From positions 37,085 through 101,084 of the forward strand of contig JAAZOD010000023.1 of the NCBI GenBank assembly GCA_012797975.1: a stretch of DNA of 64,000 nucleotides. Reading direction: 5' to 3'. The DNA comes from Pelolinea sp. (GTDB lineage: Bacteria; Chloroflexota; Anaerolineae; Anaerolineales; Anaerolineaceae). This document shows positions 7,856-16,384 of the stretch, in pieces. The notes under the pieces were generated by a model, which had not been told where the DNA came from, searched no databases, and saw only the letters and a list, made by a program, of their open reading frames with translations. Made by a program: the position numbers and the translations under genes. Within the stretch, counting starts at the first letter, position 1. The number at the start of each line of letters is the position of its first letter.

Positions 7856-8512
7856 TCAATATTGGCTGCATTCTTCCGGTAAGAAGACGACCTCTTCCTT
7901 GCCAGCGATTTTTTCCTGGATCTTTTCCAGAATCAGGTCCATATGTCTGGCGTGGTTTACAAAATCAAGATTATCGGAAGGGACGGTTAGAACAGGACAG
8001 AGGGTGAAGTTTTGTATCCAGGTTTCATAGGTATCGTTCAACTGCTGCAGATAATCAGCACTGATGTTTTTTTCATAATCTCTATTGCGCCGGTGAATGC
8101 GCTCCAACAGGGTGTCAACCGATGCGCGCAAATAAACGACCAGGTCGGGGGTGGGTAAAAAGTGCAGCAAGGTCTGATAAATGGTTTCATAAGTTTCGTA
8201 ATCGCGTTGGCTCATTAAACCCTGCAGATAAAGATTGCGGGCGAATATCTCGGCATCTTCATATAAACTGCGGTCCAGGATGACCGAGTTGGGACAGTCC
8301 AGCAGTTCCTGATAGACCTTTAGTCGGTTTGAAAGAAAGTAGACCTGTGAATGAAAGCTCCATGTGCGCATATCGGCATAGAAATCGGAGAGATAAGGAT
8401 TGTTGGCTACTGGCTCGAAGAATGGTTCCCAGTCCAGACGTTGGCTGAGCAGCCGCACCAGCGAGGATTTGCCCGCCCCGATATTTCCGGCGATGGTGAT
8501 AAATTTTTTCAT
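7856..8512 (-). CDS. Deoxynucleoside kinase (DRS-type dNK)
   Basis: A second deoxynucleoside kinase of 218 residues. The P-loop GNIGAGKSS occupies residues 9-17, VILDRSLYEDAEIFA gives the catalytic DRS at 80-82, and RRNRDYE supplies lid arginines near residue 135-145. It resembles bacterial dAK/dGK enzymes that salvage purine deoxynucleosides, in contrast to the DY-type paralog at 5383. Two different dNKs in one genome commonly divide the substrates between them. The gene is on the minus strand, converges on spoVS, and starts just before a terminator belonging to the ferredoxin gene. Confidence 0.9.
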   Translation of the reverse strand: MKKFITIAGNIGAGKSSLVRLLSQRLDWEPFFEPVANNPYLSDFYADMRTWSFHSQVYFLSNRLKVYQELLDCPNSVILDRSLYEDAEIFARNLYLQGLMSQRDYETYETIYQTLLHFLPTPDLVVYLRASVDTLLERIHRRNRDYEKNISADYLQQLNDTYETWIQNFTLCPVLTVPSDNLDFVNHARHMDLILEKIQEKIAGKEEVVFLPEECSQY

Positions 8513-8550
8513 GATTGCAATTATTATAGGATGGGAACCATGGAAAAAAA

Positions 8551-8580
8551 AGAGCCGCAGCTTCCTGCGGCTCTTTTTTT
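8551..8580. terminator. Bidirectional terminator downstream of the ferredoxin gene
   Basis: AGAGCCGCAG (8551-8560) pairs with CTGCGGCTCT (8565-8574) around CTTC. Runs of A before and T after the stem give a U-tract on either strand. Confidence 0.88.
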
Positions 8581-8596
8581 AAGCTTAAAAAGGGTG

Positions 8597-8884
<288 letters not shown>

Positions 8885-11107
8885 TCATTCTTCAATATCC
8901 TTGATTCTTTGACGGAACCATAGTGCGGTGCCAGGTTCAAACCTGCGCACAATAAGAATGGAGCAATCTACTTCTTCGATCAGAGCATCATTTAATTTGC
9001 CAAAGATATAGTGTGGTGAAAATACCTCTTCGGCTGCACCGATGATCAGCAGGTCGCATTGGGTTCTCTTGACTTCTTTCACGATTCCTTCCAACACTTC
9101 GGCAGATGATACGACGGATGTATGAATATAATTCGGGATTTCTCCCAGCTCATTTTCAATGGCCTCCTGCAACTGAAGCATTTCATCCTCTCTTGTTTCC
9201 TTATTGGAACGCTTCGGCACCACTCGAATTGCACTTACATTGACGTCTTGATGAAAAGCAAGATCGGTAGCCAATTTGATGGCCAATCGTGCATTTGGTC
9301 CATTGCCGATCGGAACAAGAATATTCTTTAACCCGTCAATTCCTCGATCGCGGAAAACCCCCACATTTTTATGTGCCATGACCAAAACTTCTTTGATGAT
9401 ATTATGCGGTACGGTGATTTTTGTCGCGGTGGATGGCCAGCCCATCAAAACCAATTGAACGGGGTTGTGAGATTTTAATTCATTGAATATGCCTGTTTCC
9501 ACATTGGGGGCCGGCTTATGTTTTGCATAGATGGCAACATTTCTGGCTTGTGCAATGGAAGCAGTTGTGTTTAAAAGTTCATTCTGGATTGTTTCTGTAT
9601 TGGTGCTTAATTCCTGAATGGTTTTTTGCGAAGCACCACGGGGTGTTTTAACCACACTGAATAAACAGATGCTGGTATCTTCCTGATGTTCGGCTAAACG
9701 TGCTGCCAGTTTCACCAGTCCAACAGCGGTCTTGGGGTTCACGGTTGTCACCAGTATCCGCCCGCCGCCTTCTTCTTCCTCGAACTTTTCGTGCTTTGCA
9801 TGAAGCGAATTGATCCAATTGGAGAGATAATAAAGAATGGATAAAATGAATAACACGATACCTAGAAAAACAAGCGCTTGTTTGCTGGCAAAAGAGATGA
9901 TCAGTATACCCGATGCCGCAGCGATGTATACCGTAGCAGGATAAAAAGGGACTTTAAAGGGACGCTCGATATGAGGATGCATTTTTCGCAGCCGAGTCAT
10001 GGCAAGCGTAGCCCAGAACAGCACGAACATATACCCGGCGCTGGAAATATAACTTAATAGGTCCACCATGTGTAACAGAGAGACCAGAGCGCTGATGATA
10101 ACAATGATGATGACCGCCACATAGGGGGTGCGCCATCGGCTCAGACGGGATAAAAAGCGCGGCCATACCCCCTCCCGACTCAAGGTGAACGCTTCTCGTG
10201 TTGCTGAGAGCATGGCCGAATTCACGGAGGTGAGGGTGGCGATGATGCCTGCCACTCCCATGATCGGCACCCCAAATCTTGGCCAGAAATAACTGGCTGC
10301 GTCTGTCAGGGCGGTCTCGGACCCTGCCAGAGCACTGAAGGGAATCGTTCCGATGGTCACGTATGAAACAAGGGTATAAATGACAGTCGTGATCGCCAGA
10401 CTGATTAATATTCCCAAGGGTATGTTCTTTTGCGGATGGGTTATTTCTTCAGCGTCATCGGCGATCACTTCAAAACCGACATAGGCGTTGTAAATCAGGG
10501 CGATGGTTGTGAGCATGCGTCCCAAATTTGCCAGGGGTGTCTTATTCTCAAAAAGGATTTTGCCTGATTGAAAGATCTCCTGGTTAAACCCGTTCACGTT
10601 GGTCAAACCGCGAACGATGTAGATGGTGAACACCACCAGCAGAAATCCGCCCAGAACGATCTGGACATTTCCCGCCTGTTTCACCCCGCGAATATGCACA
10701 AAGCCCACCAGAATAATCACTGCCAGCGCAACTGGGATGATGGGAAGGTTTGGAATGAATACACTTGCTGAATAAGCGAAACCAATGGCAGATAGTGCGG
10801 CATAGAACGTGCTGGAGAGGCAATCCAGGGAACCCACCAGGAACATGATCAGACTTTTTCCAAACGCTTCTCCTACATAGGTCATGGCGCCGCCAGTTAC
10901 AGGATAGGTGGTTGCCATTTCACAGTAATTGAGGGCGATGCTAAGGGTCAGAAAGCCACCAATGATCAATGCCAGTACTGCATCCGGTCCGGCGATCCCG
11001 GCAGCATGTCCGGTTAGAACAAAGATTTCCGCTGCGATGGTTCCGGCAGTGCCCAGCATGATTACTTGCAAAAGATTGAGCTGTCGTTTTAGTTTTCGTT
11101 TAGGCAT
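8885..11107 (-). CDS. APC-family permease with C-terminal universal-stress domains
   Basis: A 740-residue membrane transporter. Residues 1 to about 430 are an amino acid-polyamine-cation permease: the N-terminal LLQVIMLGTAGTIAAEIFVLTG corresponds to the broken helix 1 of LeuT-fold carriers, followed by about eleven more hydrophobic helices. The cytoplasmic tail (about 450-740) contains two universal-stress-like segments; the second is clear, with ILVPIGNGPNARLAI and LLIIGAAEEVF. Such tails may bind ATP or other nucleotides and gate the carrier. Substrate is unknown. It is monocistronic, faces the ferredoxin gene, and lies 15 bases from the ATG-proximal leader of that gene. Confidence 0.85.
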   Translation of the reverse strand: MPKRKLKRQLNLLQVIMLGTAGTIAAEIFVLTGHAAGIAGPDAVLALIIGGFLTLSIALNYCEMATTYPVTGGAMTYVGEAFGKSLIMFLVGSLDCLSSTFYAALSAIGFAYSASVFIPNLPIIPVALAVIILVGFVHIRGVKQAGNVQIVLGGFLLVVFTIYIVRGLTNVNGFNQEIFQSGKILFENKTPLANLGRMLTTIALIYNAYVGFEVIADDAEEITHPQKNIPLGILISLAITTVIYTLVSYVTIGTIPFSALAGSETALTDAASYFWPRFGVPIMGVAGIIATLTSVNSAMLSATREAFTLSREGVWPRFLSRLSRWRTPYVAVIIIVIISALVSLLHMVDLLSYISSAGYMFVLFWATLAMTRLRKMHPHIERPFKVPFYPATVYIAAASGILIISFASKQALVFLGIVLFILSILYYLSNWINSLHAKHEKFEEEEGGGRILVTTVNPKTAVGLVKLAARLAEHQEDTSICLFSVVKTPRGASQKTIQELSTNTETIQNELLNTTASIAQARNVAIYAKHKPAPNVETGIFNELKSHNPVQLVLMGWPSTATKITVPHNIIKEVLVMAHKNVGVFRDRGIDGLKNILVPIGNGPNARLAIKLATDLAFHQDVNVSAIRVVPKRSNKETREDEMLQLQEAIENELGEIPNYIHTSVVSSAEVLEGIVKEVKRTQCDLLIIGAAEEVFSPHYIFGKLNDALIEEVDCSILIVRRFEPGTALWFRQRIKDIEE

Positions 11108-11286
11108 TTACAATGGGTGACCCTTCTGGAGGTAGATTCAGAATACATTGGTTTCAATAGGGAAAACAGGGAAAAAAATAATGTGAAAGGAATAATTTTA
11201 CAAAACATCAACATGAATATTGATTCTTATTATACCTGCGAACATTAATCTGAATGTGGAATTTCCCTTCTGCCACTTGATTGAAC

Positions 11287-11315
11287 TTGACAACCCACAG
11301 CGAGGTACCTATAAT
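11287..11315 (+). promoter_or_regulatory. Consensus promoter of tRNA-Asn
   Basis: TTGACA (11287-11292), a 17-base spacer and TATAAT (11310-11315) form a perfect sigma70-type promoter ending 10 bases before the mature tRNA. It calibrates what promoters look like in this genome. Confidence 0.9.
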
Positions 11316-11325
11316 TATCGCACGT

Positions 11326-11398
11326 TCCTCGATAGCTCAATCGGCAGAGCAATCGGCTGTTAACCGATGGGTTCCAGGTTCGAGTCCTGGTCGAGGAG
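11326..11398 (+). tRNA. tRNA-Asn (GTT)
   Basis: The acceptor arms TCCTCGA (11326-11332) and TCGAGGA (11391-11397) pair perfectly, with discriminator G at 11398. The D arm (GCTC...GAGC), the anticodon stem ATCGG/CCGAT and the T arm with GGTTCGAGTCC are all intact. The loop CTGTTAA places anticodon GTT at 11359-11361. CCA is not encoded. A T-run follows at 11401-11407 and probably ends transcription. Confidence 0.96.
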
Positions 11399-11431
11399 CT
11401 GTTTTTTTAAGTTCAAAAATTGCAGAGATGG

Positions 11432-11460
11432 TTTCCATCCTTTTTTATCATTGCTATAAT
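11432..11460 (+). promoter_or_regulatory. Putative promoter of the Ig-like lipoprotein gene
   Basis: TTTCCA (11432-11437), 17 bases, then a perfect TATAAT (11455-11460); predicted leader about 25 bases with GGAGG before the GTG start. Confidence 0.55.
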
Positions 11461-11492
11461 CAAACAGAGAAGAAGAAATTTTGGAGGTAGCT

Positions 11493-12353
11493 GTGAAGCA
11501 TGGAAAACTGGCAATTCTGATCGTTTTTTCACTTGTCTTTTTAGCAGCATGTGGCGGTATTACTGTGAGCATCGGCGATTCCGGCGGCTCCAAGGCCAAT
11601 GTTCCGTTGGCGGTCAGCGTGGAAACGCCCGCGCAGGGTAGTCAGGTCAACATGGGACCGCTTGAAATTCGCTATAAAGCCACCGCGCCCGAAGGGGTGG
11701 CAGTGGTTGAGCTGAATATTGACGGGTATGTGGTCAATTCGTACACCTCGCCTGACCCATCGCAAACCACCGTCGCACTTTCCTATACCTGGACTCCACA
11801 AACAGCAGGCAGCCATATCATCCGGGTGCGCGACCAGGACGCCAAAGGGAATTGGAGCGATTATACCGACGTCATGTTGACCGTCACGGAAGCGCAGGCA
11901 GCGGTGGAAGAGAACCAGCCCGCCGCGGACCAGCCATCCCAACCGCAACCGAGCAATACACCCATCCCGACCGCCACACCATCCACTCCGTATATCTATG
12001 CGGTCGCCCATGATGTGAACAAGTTCTATTATAAAAACAGTACCTGCGGACCGACCAAGATCACCATTTCTCTCCAGGTTTCGGATCCTGACAAGGTATG
12101 GAGCGTGGTCATTTTCACGCGTTTCATGGATAAAGAGGGAGAAGGACAAACCAAATGGGATACTGGCCATGCCATGACCCCTCAGGGCAGTGACGGAAAA
12201 TATTCCATCACACTGGATGCTTCGAAGATCACCAATTTTGACGCCTATGATTACGCGGTTTTCCGCTATCAGTTTGTGGCGACCGATAAGAACCGCAACG
12301 AAGTGGCCCGCACCGATGTCTATGAGGATATCGATTATTCGGTCTGTCCATAG
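11493..12353 (+). CDS. Secreted lipoprotein with an Ig-like domain
   Basis: A 286-residue exported lipoprotein of unknown function. The start is GTG 11493, five bases after GGAGG. The signal peptide MKHGKLAILIVFSLVFLAAC ends in a lipobox with Cys20. Residues about 40-130 form a bacterial Ig-like beta-sandwich beginning VETPAQGSQV, of the kind with repeated VVELNIDG and SYTWTP strands. A Gln/Pro/Thr-rich linker follows (about 140-165), then a second domain beginning YIYAVAHDVNKFYY with a Cys near its start and one near the C-terminus that may form a disulfide. It is probably displayed outside the membrane for binding or scaffolding; no catalytic motif is seen. Confidence 0.75.
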   Translation: MKHGKLAILIVFSLVFLAACGGITVSIGDSGGSKANVPLAVSVETPAQGSQVNMGPLEIRYKATAPEGVAVVELNIDGYVVNSYTSPDPSQTTVALSYTWTPQTAGSHIIRVRDQDAKGNWSDYTDVMLTVTEAQAAVEENQPAADQPSQPQPSNTPIPTATPSTPYIYAVAHDVNKFYYKNSTCGPTKITISLQVSDPDKVWSVVIFTRFMDKEGEGQTKWDTGHAMTPQGSDGKYSITLDASKITNFDAYDYAVFRYQFVATDKNRNEVARTDVYEDIDYSVCP

Positions 12354-12381
12354 TCCACAATCAAGAAAATCGTTTATAAAG

Positions 12382-12416
12382 AAAAGCCTGCTTTGAATCA
12401 TGAAGCGGGCTTTTTC
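12382..12416 (+). terminator. Terminator of the lipoprotein gene
   Basis: GCCTGCTT (12386-12393) pairs with AAGCGGGC (12403-12410) with one G-U pair, extended by flanking A and T runs, and is followed by TTTTTCTTT. Confidence 0.85.
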
Positions 12417-12446
12417 TTTATGACCATGTGCATTGACCGTCGGCAC

Positions 12447-12493
12447 TTGATTATGACCACCGATACGCTAGAATCAAACCGATTGGTCGGTTT
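12447..12493 (+). promoter_or_regulatory. tetR promoter with overlapping palindromic operator
   Basis: TTGATT (12447-12452), 16 bases, TAGAAT (12469-12474). The predicted start near 12481 falls inside the perfect inverted repeat AAACCGATTGGTCGGTTT (12476-12493; 7-base arms, 4-base centre), which ends two bases before the ATG. This is where an autorepressing TetR protein would bind. The leader is only about 15 bases and has no Shine-Dalgarno sequence. Confidence 0.72.
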
Positions 12494-12495
12494 TT

Positions 12496-13086
12496 ATGCA
12501 GCAGCGAAGTGCAGAAACGAAAGAAAAGATCCTCCTCACGGCACAAGAATTATTCTCTACGGCCGGTTATGATGCCACTGGTGTTTCGCAGATTTGCACC
12601 GCAGCCGGTTTGAGCAAAGGTGCGTTTTACCATCATTTTCCCTCCAAACACGCAGTGTTCATGACCTTGCTGCAAAACTGGTTGGATGAAATGGATGCAG
12701 TATTTTCAACAGCGAGCGTGGAATCCAACGGTGTCCTGGCGGGAATCTCCAGGATGGCAAATTCTTCCGACATCATTTTTGATCAGGTGCAGGGCCATTT
12801 TCCCCTGTTTTTGGAATTCTGGAGCAAATCTATCCGCGATGAGCGGGTGTGGGAAGAGACCAAGCAGCCATTTTTAAAATATTATTTTTATTTTTCCCAG
12901 ATGATCAAGGACGGCATCGCAGAAGGCAGTGTCAGGCCGATGGATGCAGGCACGGCTTCGCGGGCAATTCTTGGGCTGGCGATAGGTATTATTTTGCAGG
13001 GCTTGTTATATCCGCAAGAAGCTGATTGGAAAACGGAATTGCAGAATAGTATGGATATCTTGTTGAGAGGATTACAGAATGAATAA
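12496..13086 (+). CDS. TetR-family transcriptional repressor
   Basis: A 196-residue TetR-type regulator. The N-terminal helix-turn-helix spans about residues 8-50, with ILLTAQELFSTAGYDATGVSQI followed by AGLSKGAFYHHFPSKHAV, the usual recognition-helix sequence of the family. The C-terminal ligand-binding half has no identifiable ligand signature. A palindromic operator sits directly on its own start site, so it should repress itself and the downstream dehydrogenase gene, which it overlaps by 8 bases. The inducer is likely related to the substrate of the two dehydrogenases that follow. Confidence 0.93.
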   Translation: MQQRSAETKEKILLTAQELFSTAGYDATGVSQICTAAGLSKGAFYHHFPSKHAVFMTLLQNWLDEMDAVFSTASVESNGVLAGISRMANSSDIIFDQVQGHFPLFLEFWSKSIRDERVWEETKQPFLKYYFYFSQMIKDGIAEGSVRPMDAGTASRAILGLAIGIILQGLLYPQEADWKTELQNSMDILLRGLQNE

Positions 13087-14080
13087 AGGAAAAGTTCTTG
13101 TTACTGGTGCTGCAGGGCATTTGGGAAATGTGCTGGTGCGTGAATTGTTGGAGCATGGCTATGAAGTGCGCGCCATGGTGCTGCCGAATGAGGATGTTTC
13201 AGCTCTGGTTGGATTGGATGTGGAGATCAAGCTGGGCAACGTGCTTGATCCGAAGTCGCTGGAGCGTGTGTTGAAGGGGATCGATTACGTGTTCCACATG
13301 GCGGGCATCGTTTGCATTGTGCCCGGAGAAGATGAATTGGTTTGGAATGTCAATGTGGAGGGCACGCGCAATGTGCTCAAGGCGGCAAAGAAAGCCAAAA
13401 TAAAACGATTGGTGTATACCAGCTCCATCCATGCTCTCAGCCGGCATTGGAAAGGGACGATCGATGAGGAAGTGCCGTTTGACCCGGATAACCCGGTGGG
13501 AACGTATGACCGCACCAAAGCCACCGCTTCACTGGCGGTGAATCAGGCCATCAAAGAGGGGCTGGATGCGGTGATCGTTTGCCCGACCGGTGTGGTGGGA
13601 CCGTACGATTTTCGCGGATCCAGCATGGGGGAACTGGTCAACGACCTTTCACAACATCATGTGCATATGCTGGTGGAAGGGGCCTACGATTTTGTGGATG
13701 TGCGCGATGTGGCCATTGGGCATCGGCTGGCGCTGGAAAAAGGGAAGACCGGGCAGGTATATATCCTGTCGGGGCATCAGATCAAATTATTTGAACTGAA
13801 GGAGATGGTTCAACGCATCGTTGGCTTTACCACCCCGACCATTAATATCCCTTTGAAACTTGCCAATATTGGAGCTGATCTTGCCACTCTCTACTACCGC
13901 ATTGCGAAGAAACAGCCCAAATTCACCCGCTACGCCCTGGAAACCGTCCAGAGCAACTCGGTGATCAGCAATGAGAAAGCCAAGCGCGAACTGGGTTATT
14001 CTCCGCGCGATGTGTTCATGACCATCGCGGATACCGTGAAATGGTGGCAGACCAAGAAAAGCAATAACAGCGGAATGTAA
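13079..14080 (+). CDS. Extended-SDR NAD(P)-dependent epimerase/reductase
   Basis: A 333-residue extended short-chain dehydrogenase. VTGAAGHLGNVL near residue 8 is the GxxGxxG nucleotide-binding loop, and YDRTKA (about residue 143) supplies the catalytic Tyr and Lys. The overall pattern, including VDVRDVAIGH, resembles dihydroflavonol-4-reductase or 3-beta-hydroxysteroid dehydrogenase-like proteins, which reduce ketones on hydrophobic compounds. The substrate is unknown. Its start overlaps the tetR stop, so it is translationally coupled and under TetR control. A classical SDR follows 5 bases later. Confidence 0.88.
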   Translation: MNKGKVLVTGAAGHLGNVLVRELLEHGYEVRAMVLPNEDVSALVGLDVEIKLGNVLDPKSLERVLKGIDYVFHMAGIVCIVPGEDELVWNVNVEGTRNVLKAAKKAKIKRLVYTSSIHALSRHWKGTIDEEVPFDPDNPVGTYDRTKATASLAVNQAIKEGLDAVIVCPTGVVGPYDFRGSSMGELVNDLSQHHVHMLVEGAYDFVDVRDVAIGHRLALEKGKTGQVYILSGHQIKLFELKEMVQRIVGFTTPTINIPLKLANIGADLATLYYRIAKKQPKFTRYALETVQSNSVISNEKAKRELGYSPRDVFMTIADTVKWWQTKKSNNSGM

Positions 14081-14085
14081 GCTCA

Positions 14086-14904
14086 ATGATGACAAAACCG
14101 TCCATTCAGGGCAGAACTGCCCTGATCACCGGCGCTTCCAGCGGTATTGGCAGGCAGGTTGCGCTGGATCTGGCTGACCTGGGGGTGCACGTCATCCTGG
14201 TCGCTCGCCGCCAGGATCGCTTGGTTTCCATCCAGCAGGAGATTGAAAAGCGGAGAGGGAGCGCCGAATATTTCGTGTGCGATTTGGAGAAGGAAGACGC
14301 TCGCAGCGAATTGATTGCTCACCTTCCGGAGTTAAAGCCAATTGATATTCTGGTTAACAATGCCGGTTTCGGCTGGTATGGATATTATGCCGATATGCCG
14401 TGGGAGCTTGCCCATTCCCTGGTGGAGGTGAATATCACGGCCATGCTGGCTTTGACCCGCGCCCTGCTGCCGGGCATGCGCCAGCACGGCTACGGTCATG
14501 TCATCAACATCGGATCCATGGTGGGCAGTTTTCCCAACCAGGGAGTTGCGGTTTATTCTGCCAGCAAAGCATTCATGGATGCTTTTACCACCGCCGTGTA
14601 TCGAGAGATGCGCGGCAGCAGCGTGCATGTGAGTGTGCTGCGCCTGGGACCGGTAAAAACCGAGTTCTTTGATACAGCCAAACAATCAGAGAATGGGAAC
14701 AAAATTCCGGGTGAGGGGCTCTCCATTTCAGTAGAGCATGCTTCCAGGGCGGTCATCAACCTTGTCCGCTCACCGCGCAGGTTCCAATATGTCCCGGGGA
14801 TATTCAGCGTAGTGCGCGTGGTGGAATTCTTGTTTGGTTGGATCATTGATAAGCTCGGGCCTTTATTGCTGCGCCGGCTGCCAAAACACGAAGCAAGACT
14901 GTAG
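14086..14904 (+). CDS. Classical short-chain dehydrogenase
   Basis: A 272-residue SDR oxidoreductase. TGASSGIG (about residues 15-22) binds NAD(P), NNAGFGWYG is the structural NNAG motif, and YSASKAF provides catalytic Tyr and Lys; Ser is in INIGSMVGS. The last 40 residues, with SVVRVVEFLFGWIIDKLG, are hydrophobic and may attach to the membrane, as in fatty-acyl or ketoacyl reductases of the DltE/YqjQ kind. ATG 14086 and ATG 14089 are adjacent; the first is used here. It is the last gene of the TetR-controlled transcript. Substrate unknown. Confidence 0.9.
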   Translation: MMTKPSIQGRTALITGASSGIGRQVALDLADLGVHVILVARRQDRLVSIQQEIEKRRGSAEYFVCDLEKEDARSELIAHLPELKPIDILVNNAGFGWYGYYADMPWELAHSLVEVNITAMLALTRALLPGMRQHGYGHVINIGSMVGSFPNQGVAVYSASKAFMDAFTTAVYREMRGSSVHVSVLRLGPVKTEFFDTAKQSENGNKIPGEGLSISVEHASRAVINLVRSPRRFQYVPGIFSVVRVVEFLFGWIIDKLGPLLLRRLPKHEARL

Positions 14905-14930
14905 TAACCCCATCCCTGTTCAGGGCAACT

Positions 14931-14981
14931 CAGGTTTCTCCGTTGGGACCACAGGGAAACCTGGTAGGTTGCAAACCTGCA
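14931..14981. repeat. Intergenic palindromes, REP-like
   Basis: CAGGTTTC (14931-14938) pairs with GAAACCTG (14956-14963), and directly after it GGTAGGTTGCAAACCTGC (about 14963-14980) forms a second small palindrome. They lie between two genes transcribed in the same direction, without a U-tract, and resemble the GTAGG-type palindromes at 38282, 59664 and 59715. Confidence 0.45.
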
Positions 14982-14990
14982 TTCTGGCAA

Positions 14991-15018
14991 TTGAGTTTCT
15001 ATTTTTATCTGCTATGCT
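14991..15018 (+). promoter_or_regulatory. Putative glgC promoter
   Basis: TTGAGT (14991-14996), 16 bases, TATGCT (15013-15018). AGGTGG before the ATG at 15052 is the ribosome site. Confidence 0.55.
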
Positions 15019-15051
15019 TAAAAACAGGATAGCAAACAAAAAGGTGGAAAA

Positions 15052-16317
15052 ATGCAGACACTGGATAATACCCTGGCAGTGATCATGGGCGGTGGGCAGG
15101 GAACCCGCCTTTTTCCTCTGACCCAGCAGCGCGCCAAGCCGGCTGTGCCGTTTGCCGGAAAATATCGCCTGATCGATGTTCCCATCAGCAATTGCATCAA
15201 TTCCGGAATTTATAAGATTGCCGTGCTCACGCAATTTAACTCTGTTTCACTGCACCGCCATATTTCCAATACCTATAACTTTGATTCCTTTCACGGCGGC
15301 TATGTGCAGATCTGGGCAGCGGAACAGACCGGCGAAAGCAATTCCTGGTATCAGGGTACGGCGGATGCGGTACGCAAGCAGCTCTTTGAGATTAAAACCA
15401 CCGGTGTGCCGTTCGTCTTGATTCTGGCGGGTGATCACCTCTACCGCATGAATTATGCGGCCATGGCTGCGTTCCATTGGAAAAAGGATGCCGATGTGAC
15501 GGTGGCGGTTCAGCCCATCCTGCGCGAAGACGCACCCCGTTACGGAGTGTTGAAGCGCGATGCGGATGAAAGGATTATCCGTTTTGCAGAAAAACCAAAG
15601 GATGAAAAGATGCTGGCTGAAATGATCAGCCAGCCCGCTGCGGAGAAGCCTTATTTTGGATCCATGGGCATTTACCTTTTCAAAACCGATGTGCTTTGTG
15701 AATTATTGGAACACACCAATTACGACGATTTTGGTAAGCATGCCATCCCGGCGGCGGTGAACGAGTTTCAGGTTTACGGGTATTCGTATGACGGTTTTTG
15801 GGCCGATATCGGGACCATCCGTGCCTTCTATGAAACCAACCTTATGCTGACCGATGACGAGTCGCCCTTCTCCCTCATCGATGAGGGATGGCCGATCTAT
15901 ACCCATGCGCGCTTCCTGCCGGGCAGCGAGATCGAAAACAGCCAGATCAGCCACACCCTGCTGGCTGAAGGATGCTGGATCAAAGATGCGCAGATTTCCC
16001 ATTCTGTGATCGGCTTGCGCAGCCAGATCCGTAAGGGGGTGGTGATCAAGGATAGCATCATCATGGGCGCTGACTCGTACGGCTTTTTCAGGGCGCGCGA
16101 TGTGGAGGAAAAAGGGATTCCGTTGGGAATTGGCAACGATTGCTATATCGAAGGGGCGATCATCGATAAAAATACGCATATTGGCAGAGGGACCACCATT
16201 TTGCCGTTCCCGCGCGGCACCGAACTGGATGCGCCGAATTGGACGGTGCGCGATGGGATCGTGGTCATCCCGAAGAATACCATCTTAAGTCCCGGCACTC
16301 ACATTGCACCTTCGTGA
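15052..16317 (+). CDS. glgC: Glucose-1-phosphate adenylyltransferase (ADP-glucose pyrophosphorylase)
   Basis: Makes ADP-glucose from ATP and glucose-1-phosphate, the committed step of bacterial glycogen synthesis. The 421-residue protein has the full N-terminal nucleotidyl-transfer signature GGGQGTRLFPLT and RAKPAVPFAGKYRLIDVPISN. WYQGTADAVRKQL, LILAGDHLYRMNY and the FAEKPK substrate motif follow, and the C-terminal third is a left-handed beta-helix of hexapeptide type. It has its own promoter and stands apart from other glycogen genes; no glgA, glgB or glgP is in the window. The length and motifs are those of a complete enzyme. Confidence 0.95.
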   Translation: MQTLDNTLAVIMGGGQGTRLFPLTQQRAKPAVPFAGKYRLIDVPISNCINSGIYKIAVLTQFNSVSLHRHISNTYNFDSFHGGYVQIWAAEQTGESNSWYQGTADAVRKQLFEIKTTGVPFVLILAGDHLYRMNYAAMAAFHWKKDADVTVAVQPILREDAPRYGVLKRDADERIIRFAEKPKDEKMLAEMISQPAAEKPYFGSMGIYLFKTDVLCELLEHTNYDDFGKHAIPAAVNEFQVYGYSYDGFWADIGTIRAFYETNLMLTDDESPFSLIDEGWPIYTHARFLPGSEIENSQISHTLLAEGCWIKDAQISHSVIGLRSQIRKGVVIKDSIIMGADSYGFFRARDVEEKGIPLGIGNDCYIEGAIIDKNTHIGRGTTILPFPRGTELDAPNWTVRDGIVVIPKNTILSPGTHIAPS

Positions 16318-16384
16318 AATTTGTATTAGACTTGTGCCAATTGTCAAAATTTCCAATAAGAGCGGAAAAGATAGGAGAATTGGG

